This document shows positions 1 through 5,601 of a DNA stretch of 8,127 bases, piece after piece. Made by a program: the position numbers and the translations under genes. Position 1 is the first letter of the stretch. Every line of letters begins with the position of its first letter. This stretch comes from CAYMCV01 sp964389005 (lineage in GTDB: Bacteria; Bacillota; Clostridia; Lachnospirales; Lachnospiraceae): NCBI GenBank assembly GCA_964389005.1, contig CAYMCV010000113.1, positions 1 to 8,127 on the forward strand. Direction: 5' to 3'. The notes beneath the pieces are model-generated. The model was not told where the DNA came from and did not search any database. It worked only from the letters and a program-made list of their open reading frames with translations.

Positions 1-51
1 AAGGCAAAAACAGAGAAGTTCATTACCAAATTTGCTCGATATTACACGCCG
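1..51 (+). other. Fragment of a heavy-metal (Cd/Zn/Pb) P-type ATPase gene, interior 17 codons
   Basis: Read in frame from base 1, the plus strand gives KAKTEKFITKFARYYTP. This matches a very conserved segment of CadA/ZntA-type P1B metal-exporting ATPases, at the end of the actuator domain just before the next membrane helix, where the family continues with hydrophobic residues. Here the frame instead runs into antisense transketolase sequence (MELRTCSKF) and soon stops. The piece is therefore only an internal scrap, with its start outside the window if it exists. It points opposite to the genes it touches and has no functional relation to the pentose operon. An assembly chimera is the simplest explanation; a true recombination junction is possible. 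The family match is from memory of the motif and is strong despite the short length. Confidence 0.7.
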
Positions 52-338
52 ATGGAATTACGCACCTGCTCGAAGTTTCTTCCTGCCGCAAACATCGCAA
101 ATGATGAGATAAAAGGAATCTTTCCGCATGTTGCAAGTCCTGCTGCGATTCCTGTCATATTGCTCTCTGCGATTCCGCAATCGATGTGACGATCCGGATA
201 TGCTTTCTTGAATACACCTGTTTTGGTTGCGCCTGCCAAGTCCGCATCCAGTACAACCAAATCGGGAAATTGTTCCGCACACTCCACAAGTGCATTACCA
301 TAGCTGTCTCTTGTTGCAATTTTCTTTATATCCGCCAT
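42..338 (-). pseudogene. Transketolase C-terminal subunit, truncated to 98 residues at a junction
   Basis: The N-terminal third of the C-terminal subunit of a split transketolase, which with the N-terminal subunit moves two-carbon units between sugar phosphates in the cytoplasm. The pyrimidine-binding domain begins normally. DCGIAESNM (residues 53-61) holds the conserved glutamate (E58) that activates thiamine diphosphate, followed by the SFAMFAAGRNFEQVRNSI segment. Family members are about 310 residues, but here the frame ends at NSIGV followed by TAA (44-42), so about two thirds are missing. Native sequence appears to end at about base 48-53, where metal-ATPase sequence from the other strand begins. 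The start ATG overlaps the stop of the N-subunit gene by one base (TAATG) and is preceded by an AGGTGA site, which points to translational coupling. As drawn the product could not work. In the true genome the gene is probably intact. Confidence 0.85.
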
Positions 339-1183
339 TATAATTCACCTGCTTTCCCTAATTGTTCTTCAATCTTCGCAAGATCGCTCAATCCAATTGC
401 ATATTCTTCATCATTCGGAGCCTTTCCATGCCATCCGGCCTGATTCTCCATAAAGGATATTCCCTTGCCTTTAACAGTCTTCATAATGATTGCCGTAGGT
501 TTTCCTTTGGTTTCTTTTGCTTTGGCAAAAGCCGCCCGAATCTCATCAAAGTTGTGTCCATCGATGACAATCGTCTCAAAATTGAATGCCGCAAATTTGC
601 TGTCAATCGGATATACAGAACATACATCTTCCACTTTACCGTCAATTTGCAATCCGTTATTGTCAACAATAACTACAAGATTGTCAAGGTGATGTGCTCC
701 CGCAAACATGGCAGCTTCCCATACCTGACCTTCTTGAATCTCTCCGTCACCCAAAAGCGTATAAACGCGATAATCTTTTTGATCCATTTTTCCCGCAAGT
801 GCCATGCCTACTGCCGCAGAAATTCCCTGTCCCAAAGAACCGGAACTCATATCAACGCCCGGTGTTTCCTGCATGCAAGGATGACCTTGTAAATAAGAAC
901 CGAGTTTACGAAGTGTTGTCAAGTCTTCAACCGGGAAAAAGCCTCTGTTTGCCAATACGGAATACAATCCGGGAGCCGTATGTCCCTTCGACAATACGAA
1001 ACGATCCCTTCCTTCCATCTTGGGATTCTTCGGGTCGATGTTCATCTCCTCAAAATAGAGATAGGTGTACATGTCAGCCGCCGAAAGAGATCCGCCGGGA
1101 TGGCCTGACTTCGCATTGTATACTGCGGTCAGAATTCCCTTACGTACCTCATTTGCGGACTTCTGAAGTTCTAAATTTGTCAT
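338..1183 (-). CDS. Transketolase, N-terminal (thiamine diphosphate-binding) subunit
   Basis: Encodes 281 residues, the usual size for the N-terminal half of a split bacterial transketolase. The family transfers a two-carbon ketol unit from xylulose 5-phosphate to aldose phosphates. Visible motifs are SGHPGGSLSAAD (26-36), SKGHTAPGLY (66-74), MSSGSLGQG (112-120) and the diphosphate/Mg motif from GDGEIQEG (145-152) to VDNN (173-176), with GWHGK near 251-254. The ATG at 1183 was chosen because GGAGGAAGAAA lies directly before it and the protein begins in family fashion. An in-frame extension to 1282 would translate the intercistronic hairpin and is unlikely. It is followed with a one-base overlap by the C-terminal subunit and lies 167 bases downstream of the isomerase. 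In this operon it would take the XylB product into the pentose phosphate pathway. Confidence 0.95.
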   Translation of the reverse strand: MTNLELQKSANEVRKGILTAVYNAKSGHPGGSLSAADMYTYLYFEEMNIDPKNPKMEGRDRFVLSKGHTAPGLYSVLANRGFFPVEDLTTLRKLGSYLQGHPCMQETPGVDMSSGSLGQGISAAVGMALAGKMDQKDYRVYTLLGDGEIQEGQVWEAAMFAGAHHLDNLVVIVDNNGLQIDGKVEDVCSVYPIDSKFAAFNFETIVIDGHNFDEIRAAFAKAKETKGKPTAIIMKTVKGKGISFMENQAGWHGKAPNDEEYAIGLSDLAKIEEQLGKAGEL

Positions 1184-1249
1184 TTTCTTCCTCCAATATG
1201 AAGTTACCGTCCGAAACGAACCATAACTATCCTTATTTAATCGTCCAAC

Positions 1250-1280
1250 GGCGGCTTTGACTATTCCAGTCAAGGCCGCC
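1250..1280 (-). other. Strong intercistronic hairpin between isomerase and transketolase genes
   Basis: A 13-base-pair stem (1250-1262 with 1268-1280, one G-T pair) closes a five-base loop. Read on the operon strand it begins GGCGGCCTTGACT and ends AGTCAAAGCCGCC. No T-run follows it in the direction of transcription, so it is not a standard intrinsic terminator. It could protect the upstream message from 3' decay, mark a processing site, or attenuate the transketolase genes. On the plus strand a short T5 run lies nine bases beyond the stem, but no plus-strand gene ends here. Confidence 0.7.
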
Positions 1281-1314
1281 ATGGCAATTTTTATCTAAAA
1301 TAATTCTTAACTGC

Positions 1315-1337
1315 ATTGGCAAATCGTCAATGCCAAT
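1315..1337 (-). other. Small hairpin just after the isomerase stop codon
   Basis: ATTGGCA (1315-1321) and TGCCAAT (1331-1337) form a perfect seven-pair stem around a nine-base loop, 13 bases beyond the isomerase stop on the minus strand. No T-tract follows. Together with the larger stem at 1250-1280 it gives the 167-base spacer two consecutive foldable elements, consistent with a message 3'-end or processing element. It is short enough that chance cannot be excluded. Confidence 0.35.
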
Positions 1338-1350
1338 CCGCATATATCAC

Positions 1351-2835
1351 TTATGCAAACGGATTCTCTGTCGGATATCTGTCATTTGCCGGCTGGTTGA
1401 AACCAATCTCATCAACTTCAACACCGATATACTTAAATACTTCATAAATAGCCTTTCCGAAATGTCCGAATGCGACTGCGCCGTGATGAGGGTAGTTCTT
1501 CTCAATCAATACGTGGCGATAGAATCTGCCCATCTCAGGGATGGCGAACACGCCGATTGCGCCGAAGGACTTCGATGCAACGGGAAGAACTTCACCATGT
1601 GCAATGTATCCGCGGAGTTTTGCATCTGCCGTTGACTGTAAGCGGAAGAATGTGATATCGCCGGGGATAATGTCTCCTTCCAAGGTTCCCTGCGTAACTT
1701 CTTCGGGAAGGCTTCTTGCCATAATCATCTGATACTGCATACCGCAGAACGATAATTTCTTGGAATAGGTATTGCCACAGTGGAATCCCATAAATGTGTC
1801 TTTGTGTGTATAATTGAACTTTCCTTCGATTGATTCTTTGTACATATCAGCCGGAACGGAATTGTTGATATCAAGCAATGTTACCGCATCTTCTGATACA
1901 CAATATCCGATAAACTCACTCAATGCACCGTAAATATCAACTTCGCAGGATACAGGAATACCCATTCCTGTCAATCTGCTGTTTACATAGCAGGGAACGA
2001 ATCCGAACTGTGTCTGGAATGCCGGCCAGCACTTGCCTGCAATCGCAACATACTTACGATATCCGCGATGTGCTTCAATCCAATCAAGTAATGTCAATTC
2101 ATACTGTGCAAGTTTCGGAAGGATTTCCGGTTTGTTGTTTCCGGTTCCGAGTTCTTCTTCCATTTCTTTCACTTTTGCGGGAATACGAGCGTCTCCGTCG
2201 TGCTTTTTGAAGGATTCAAACAAATCAAGTTCTGAGTTCTCTTCAATTTCAACTCCAAGATTGTAAAGCTGCTTAATCGGAGCATTGCATGCAAGGAAAT
2301 TCAACGGTCTCGGTCCAAAGCTTATAATCTTCATCTGAGAAAGTGCATCAACCGCACGCGCAATGGGAACGAACTCATGAATCATGTCTGCACATTCCTC
2401 AGCGGTTCCAACCGGATACTCCGGAATGTAAGCTTTCACATTGCGAAGTTTCAGGTTGTAGCTTGCGTTCAACATACCGCAGTATGCATCGCCACGTCCG
2501 CCAACCAAGTTGTTCTGTGACTCTTCTGCTGCCGCACAGAACATTACAGGTCCGTCAAAATGCTTTGCAAGCAAAGTCTCTGCGATTTCCGGACCAAAGT
2601 TTCCAAGATATACGCAAAGTGCGTTACATCCGGCTTTTTTGATGTCTTCCAATGCCTGTACCATGTGAATCTCGCTCTCAACGATACAAATGGGGCATTC
2701 ATAAATCTGTGATGCGTCGTATTTTGCCTTGTAAGCCTTTACAAGTGCATCTCTTCTGTTCACGGAAAGTGTTTCCGGGAAGCAGTCACGGCTGACTGCA
2801 ACGATACCAATTTTTACTTCCGGTGCGTTATTCAT
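1351..2835 (-). CDS. L-fucose/L-arabinose isomerase family protein (aldose-ketose isomerase)
   Basis: A 494-residue cytoplasmic protein resembling the FucI/AraA fold, which uses Mn to interconvert aldoses and ketoses. By analogy with FucI (Glu, Asp and His metal ligands), the likely site is E298 in SCEVDIYGAL, D322 in LLDINN, and a histidine in FMGFHCGNT (H352) or YPHHG (H450/H451). The N-terminal part (about 8-180) has the Rossmann-like pattern of the family, with VYLGNFGPE near 75-83. The start is clear: AGGAGG lies eight bases or so ahead of ATG at 2835. It follows the DUF4867 gene by 76 bases and precedes split transketolase genes. Because xylulokinase heads the operon and no epimerase is visible, the product is probably a ketopentose that XylB accepts, perhaps D-xylulose or D-ribulose. 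The substrate cannot be read from sequence; L-fucose, D-arabinose, L-arabinose, D-xylose or D-lyxose are all conceivable. Confidence 0.85.
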   Translation of the reverse strand: MNNAPEVKIGIVAVSRDCFPETLSVNRRDALVKAYKAKYDASQIYECPICIVESEIHMVQALEDIKKAGCNALCVYLGNFGPEIAETLLAKHFDGPVMFCAAAEESQNNLVGGRGDAYCGMLNASYNLKLRNVKAYIPEYPVGTAEECADMIHEFVPIARAVDALSQMKIISFGPRPLNFLACNAPIKQLYNLGVEIEENSELDLFESFKKHDGDARIPAKVKEMEEELGTGNNKPEILPKLAQYELTLLDWIEAHRGYRKYVAIAGKCWPAFQTQFGFVPCYVNSRLTGMGIPVSCEVDIYGALSEFIGYCVSEDAVTLLDINNSVPADMYKESIEGKFNYTHKDTFMGFHCGNTYSKKLSFCGMQYQMIMARSLPEEVTQGTLEGDIIPGDITFFRLQSTADAKLRGYIAHGEVLPVASKSFGAIGVFAIPEMGRFYRHVLIEKNYPHHGAVAFGHFGKAIYEVFKYIGVEVDEIGFNQPANDRYPTENPFA

Positions 2836-2843
2836 TTTATTTA

Positions 2844-2850
2844 TCCTCCT
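2844..2850 (-). promoter_or_regulatory. Strong Shine-Dalgarno site of the isomerase, behind a small tetraloop hairpin
   Basis: On the minus strand AGGAGGA sits eight bases before the isomerase ATG, a near-perfect complement to the 16S rRNA tail, and it settles the start. Immediately upstream (2869-2856) TGCCG-AGAA-CGGCA forms a five-pair stem with a four-base loop, followed by an A-rich stretch. The hairpin is too far upstream to bury the site and may stabilise the message or keep the leader open. Confidence 0.7.
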
Positions 2851-2879
2851 TTTTTTGCCGTTCTCGGCATATCATGTTA

Positions 2880-2902
2880 CGGATGTAAATATGCAACATC
2901 CG
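2880..2902 (-). other. Hairpin after the DUF4867 stop codon
   Basis: CGGATGT (2880-2886) and ACATCCG (2896-2902) are perfect inverted copies around a nine-base loop, about ten bases past the DUF4867 stop on the minus strand. No T-run follows, so read-through into the isomerase gene is expected. A role in message stability is an inference. Confidence 0.45.
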
Positions 2903-2911
2903 ATTCCATCA

Positions 2912-3535
2912 TTACTCATTGATATTTAAGTTGCGACCGACAAGTCCGATATGCGCGCCTGCATCCAAGCCGCCCTCGGCATGTCCGATGAGCCATTTGT
3001 TCTTTGCGGTAATCAGGCAGTCCTCGCCGCCCTCATGTGCAACTTCCAGCGGAAGGTTGGTTCCCGCAGGTAATACAACCGCAACTTTAAATCCCTCACC
3101 TTTCACACCGCAAGGTGCATAATGCAAGGTTGTTGCATACAACTCGACCGCTGTTCCTTTCGGAACCAAAAATGCCTCAATCAAAGCTGTATCATACTTG
3201 AAATCTTCTGTAATGTCCTGCTGACTTCCGAGCATCAGAATCGCATCTGTTGCCGCAACATTGATTTCGGAACTTCTGTGGTATTCAACCGCATTCAAAA
3301 GTTCATTGTGTCCATTACAGTATCCAATCTGAATCGGTAATTCTCCGTAGGTTTTGTTCAGCAATTCCTTATAAACCGGAAGTGCTTCCAATGCCTCACA
3401 GCCCGGAACATACTCAACGCCTTCCGGAAGCGGAGTTTTGGTTTCAAGTGTCTGAACCAATTCCGTGAAATCAACATTCTTCACGATTCTTCCGTACTTT
3501 GCAAATCTCTTGTCTGTTACCTCATAAATCGTCAT
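2912..3535 (-). CDS. DUF4867 family protein, cupin-like, in a pentose operon
   Basis: I recognise this 207-residue protein as DUF4867, a family of unknown function common in Clostridia and usually found beside FGGY kinases and FucI-like isomerases. Visible features are YCNGHNELLNAVEYHRSSEINVA (72-94) and EAFLVPKGTAVELY (120-133) running into ATTLHYAPCGVKGEGFKVAVVLPAG (134-158). The spacing of H76, H86, E90, E120, E131 and H138 on predicted beta strands resembles metal-binding cupins such as ureidoglycolate lyase or sugar isomerases; that comparison is my inference. No signal peptide or membrane helix is visible, so it should be cytoplasmic. The ATG at 3535 is chosen because AAAGGAG lies seven bases upstream; a longer frame to 3586 has no such site. 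It sits 63 bases after xylB and 76 before the isomerase. A role as an auxiliary sugar isomerase, epimerase or mutarotase is plausible but unproven. Confidence 0.85.
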   Translation of the reverse strand: MTIYEVTDKRFAKYGRIVKNVDFTELVQTLETKTPLPEGVEYVPGCEALEALPVYKELLNKTYGELPIQIGYCNGHNELLNAVEYHRSSEINVAATDAILMLGSQQDITEDFKYDTALIEAFLVPKGTAVELYATTLHYAPCGVKGEGFKVAVVLPAGTNLPLEVAHEGGEDCLITAKNKWLIGHAEGGLDAGAHIGLVGRNLNINE

Positions 3536-3598
3536 TTCATTACTCCTTTCTGTTCTGATACATTTACCATATTTGCTAAAAATCACTCGCTCTGTAGT

Positions 3599-5068
3599 CT
3601 ACTGAATCCTTCTGAACAGTTCCTTACATGCGGGATAAATCTCCTTAAACTGCTGATATCTTGCCTCATACTTCTCAACAAGCGCCGCATCCGGTTCCAC
3701 CGTATCAACGACTTTGACAATCTTTGCGGAAGCACTCTCAACGCTCTCGAACTCGCCGCAGCCGACTGCCGCCAAAATTGCGCCGCCCATCGCCGGTCCT
3801 TCTTCGTTCTCGATAACATCCACTTTGACATTCAATATATTGGCAATCATCTTCTTCCATAACGGACTCTTCGCTCCGCCGCCGCAAATCTTGGTTCTCT
3901 CAATTTTGATTCCCAATGCTTTGGCAACCTCAAAAGAATCTCTCAAAGCAAATGCTACGCCCTCCAAAACAGCCTGTGTCATGTCCGCTCTCGTTGAATC
4001 CATCGTTAATCCGATAAATGTGCCTCTTGCCAAAGGATCGTTAATCGGTGAACGCTCGCCCATCAAATACGGTAAGAAGTAAACATGATTCTCGCCGAGT
4101 TTATCGATTGCTTTCTGCTCCGATGCGTAGTCCTTGGTTCCGATGATTTCATCCATCCACCATTTATTGCAACTTGCGGCACTCAACATACATCCCATCA
4201 GATGATAATGTCCGTCTGCATGCGCAAATGCATGCAATGAGTTAAAACTGTCAACACCGAATTTCTCGGATGAGATAAAAATGGTTCCGCTGGTTCCCAG
4301 CGAAATATTACAGTTTCCGTCGCCGACGGTTCCGGTACCGACTGCCGCCGCCGCATTGTCTCCGGCGCCCGCAACTACTTTGCATGTCGACGGAATACCG
4401 AGTTCATTTGCAACCTCAGGCAATAAAGTTCCGACAACATCATAGCTCTCATAAACCTTAGCCAGTTGCTCTTCTGTAATGCCGCAAATATCGCACATTT
4501 CCTTCGACCAGCATCTGTTCTTCACATCTAAAAGAAGCATACCGGAAGCATCCGAAACATCCGTGCAGAATACACCGGACAACTTGTAAGCAAGATAATC
4601 CTTCGGCAACATAATCTTACGGATTCTTGCAAAGTTATCGGGTTCGTTCTCTTTCATCCAGAGAATCTTCGGCGCAGTAAATCCCGTAAAAGCAATGTTC
4701 GCCGTATACTCCGATAATTTAGCGGTTCCGATTGTATTATTCAGGTAATCGCACTCTTTCGTGGTTCTTCCGTCATTCCACAAGATAGCGGGACGAATAA
4801 CCTCATCGTTCTCATCCAAAATTACCAGACCGTGCATCTGTCCGCCAAATCCGATTCCTGCAATTTTACTCTTGTCATAATCGTTAATCAGTTCACGAAT
4901 ACCTTCCATACTTGCCCGATACCATTCTTCCGGTCTCTGTTCAGACCAGCCGGGTTTCGGGAAAATCAGCGGGTATTCTTTGGAAACAATATTTAAAACC
5001 TTTCCTGATTCATCCATCAACAGAAGTTTCACCGCTGATGTTCCTAAGTCAACACCAATGTACAACAT
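3599..5068 (-). CDS. xylB: Xylulokinase, FGGY carbohydrate kinase family
   Basis: A full-length 489-residue FGGY kinase that should phosphorylate D-xylulose to D-xylulose 5-phosphate with ATP in the cytoplasm. The N-terminal phosphate loop is IGVDLGTSAVK (4-14, D7). GQMHG (76-80) and ILWNDGR (95-101) are the pattern of true xylulokinases rather than ribulokinases or glycerol kinases. VAGAGDNAAAAVGTG (232-246) holds the catalytic base D237. SLGTSG (256-261) and the second FGGY signature starting at GGGAKSPLW (396-404) complete the ATP-binding half. The ATG at 5068 has TAAGGAGGAA directly upstream, seven bases away. It is the first gene of a five-gene minus-strand operon and faces a promoter and palindromes in the 5069-5601 region. 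Related ketoses such as D-ribulose or L-xylulose cannot be ruled out as substrates. Confidence 0.95.
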   Translation of the reverse strand: MLYIGVDLGTSAVKLLLMDESGKVLNIVSKEYPLIFPKPGWSEQRPEEWYRASMEGIRELINDYDKSKIAGIGFGGQMHGLVILDENDEVIRPAILWNDGRTTKECDYLNNTIGTAKLSEYTANIAFTGFTAPKILWMKENEPDNFARIRKIMLPKDYLAYKLSGVFCTDVSDASGMLLLDVKNRCWSKEMCDICGITEEQLAKVYESYDVVGTLLPEVANELGIPSTCKVVAGAGDNAAAAVGTGTVGDGNCNISLGTSGTIFISSEKFGVDSFNSLHAFAHADGHYHLMGCMLSAASCNKWWMDEIIGTKDYASEQKAIDKLGENHVYFLPYLMGERSPINDPLARGTFIGLTMDSTRADMTQAVLEGVAFALRDSFEVAKALGIKIERTKICGGGAKSPLWKKMIANILNVKVDVIENEEGPAMGGAILAAVGCGEFESVESASAKIVKVVDTVEPDAALVEKYEARYQQFKEIYPACKELFRRIQ

Positions 5069-5114
5069 CTTTCTTCCTCCTTAGGTTCACTGTCGCTGCA
5101 ATTTCGCTTGTTGC

Positions 5115-5126
5115 GTGCTCGTGCAC
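5115..5126. promoter_or_regulatory. Candidate LacI-type operator O1 at the xylB transcription start
   Basis: GTGCTCGTGCAC is a 10-of-12 palindrome with a central CG, the general form of LacI-family operators. It begins about seven bases downstream of the predicted minus-strand -10 box, so a bound repressor would cover the transcription start. The regulator gene diverges from this region, which makes it the natural binding partner, but binding is inferred. Confidence 0.5.
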
Positions 5127-5132
5127 ATTTCA

Positions 5133-5161
5133 ATCATATCTATTTTAATGTTAAAAATCAA
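5133..5161 (-). promoter_or_regulatory. Predicted sigma-A promoter of the xylB operon
   Basis: On the minus strand TTGATT (5161-5156) is separated by 17 bases from TATGAT (5138-5133). This is four of six and five of six to the consensus, with ideal spacing. The start would fall near 5126, giving a leader of about 58 bases before the xylB ATG and placing the GTGC palindrome at the start site. Confidence 0.6.
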
Positions 5162-5357
5162 CCGCGAATTTTCAAAAACACAATTGCTGTTCGATTTTCG
5201 TCAATGTGTACAATTTTATTACTGTTCTATTGTTGATTACTGCCATTACGCACGAAAATATGACGGTTTTCATTCTCTTATTTCCTTTTCTGTTTTTCGG
5301 CATTTTTCGTCACATCAGTATCATTTTTCTTCTTCGGATAGAAAGTGACTTATGTGT

Positions 5358-5386
5358 GGATGTTCACAATTTGCACGTGCACATCC
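5358..5386. promoter_or_regulatory. Candidate second operator O2 within a larger inverted repeat
   Basis: TGCACGTGCA (5372-5381) is a perfect ten-base palindrome that matches the O1 core TGCTCGTGCA at nine of ten positions, and both continue into CGTGCACAT. It also forms one arm of a longer inverted repeat: GGATGTTCAC (5358-5367) against GTGCACATCC (5377-5386), nine of ten paired around nine bases. Its centre lies 256 bases from the O1 centre, a distance over which DNA looping by a dimeric or tetrameric repressor is possible. It could also belong to control of the regulator gene. Confidence 0.45.
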
Positions 5387-5420
5387 TTCTTTTTCTCTTG
5401 TTTTTTTACTTATTATGCAC

Positions 5421-5434
5421 TATCATATATGATA
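5421..5434. promoter_or_regulatory. Perfect 14-base palindrome, possible operator
   Basis: TATCATATATGATA is identical to its reverse complement. It contains TATGAT (5428-5433), which lies 17 bases after TTTACT (5405-5410) and could be a weak plus-strand promoter for the regulator. A palindrome over a -10 box would suit autoregulation, but AT-rich palindromes arise easily by chance here. Confidence 0.35.
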
Positions 5435-5538
5435 CAGATGCCGAAATCATTCCTATTCCATTAATTGCATGTTTCGTATGGTATGGTAATTTTTAGCGAT
5501 ATCTGCAAATTACTTATATTAATCGGTGATACCGAATA

Positions 5539-5567
5539 TTGTTATCATTACAATGATTTACCATAGT
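5539..5567 (+). promoter_or_regulatory. Weak candidate promoter of the regulator gene, with embedded palindrome
   Basis: TTGTTA (5539-5544) is followed after 17 bases by CATAGT (5562-5567), each four of six to consensus, which would give a leader of about 28 bases. The spacer carries ATCATTACAATGAT (5544-5557), a 12-of-14 palindrome and possible autoregulatory site. The TTTACT/TATGAT pair at 5405-5433 is a competing choice. Confidence 0.3.
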
Positions 5568-5601
5568 TTTTTCTAAAAAATACAATACGGAGAAAAATTC
5601 C

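Larger units (their letters stand above)
5069..5601. promoter_or_regulatory. 533-base divergent control region between xylB and the LacI regulator
   Basis: This AT-rich region separates the divergently read xylB operon and regulator gene. It holds a minus-strand promoter at 5133-5161, paired GTGC palindromes centred near 5120 and 5376, a perfect 14-base palindrome at 5421-5434, an interrupted palindrome at 5544-5557 near the regulator start, and a pyrimidine-rich stretch on the plus strand at about 5250-5340 and 5385-5410. I see no credible gene in it: the open frames are hydrophobic by T-richness and lack ribosome sites. No known riboswitch pattern is evident. Confidence 0.7.

Noticed and set aside
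1..60. Insertion sequence end explaining the truncated transketolase
   Set aside because: No terminal inverted repeat or transposase is visible; the foreign bases read as a metal ATPase instead.
362..892. 176-residue plus-strand open frame opposite the transketolase N subunit
   Set aside because: It is a shadow of a gene with clear conserved motifs; its translation is unlike any protein family I recognise.
1184..1282. N-terminal extension of the transketolase N subunit to an ATG at 1282
   Set aside because: It would translate the 1250-1280 hairpin and a stretch unlike the family; the strong GGAGG site lies just before the ATG at 1183.
1299..1330. Internal promoter for the transketolase genes from TTGACG at 1330-1325
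   Set aside because: No acceptable -10 box at 16-18 bases; the best is AAGAAT or AGAATT, and TTGACG lies in the loop of a small hairpin.
3536..3586. Longer DUF4867 start giving MIFSKYGKCIRTERSNE before MTIYEV
   Set aside because: No ribosome site precedes it, while AAAGGAG is well placed for the ATG at 3535.
5176..5204. Second xylB promoter from TTGACG at 5204-5199 on the minus strand
   Set aside because: No -10-like sequence follows at proper spacing (GTGTTT or TTGTGT), while TTGATT/TATGAT further down fits much better.
5206..5496. Hydrophobic 96-residue open frame on the plus strand in the control region, a possible small membrane protein
   Set aside because: Hydrophobicity follows from T-rich DNA, no ribosome binding site precedes the ATG, and it would run across all of the candidate operator palindromes.
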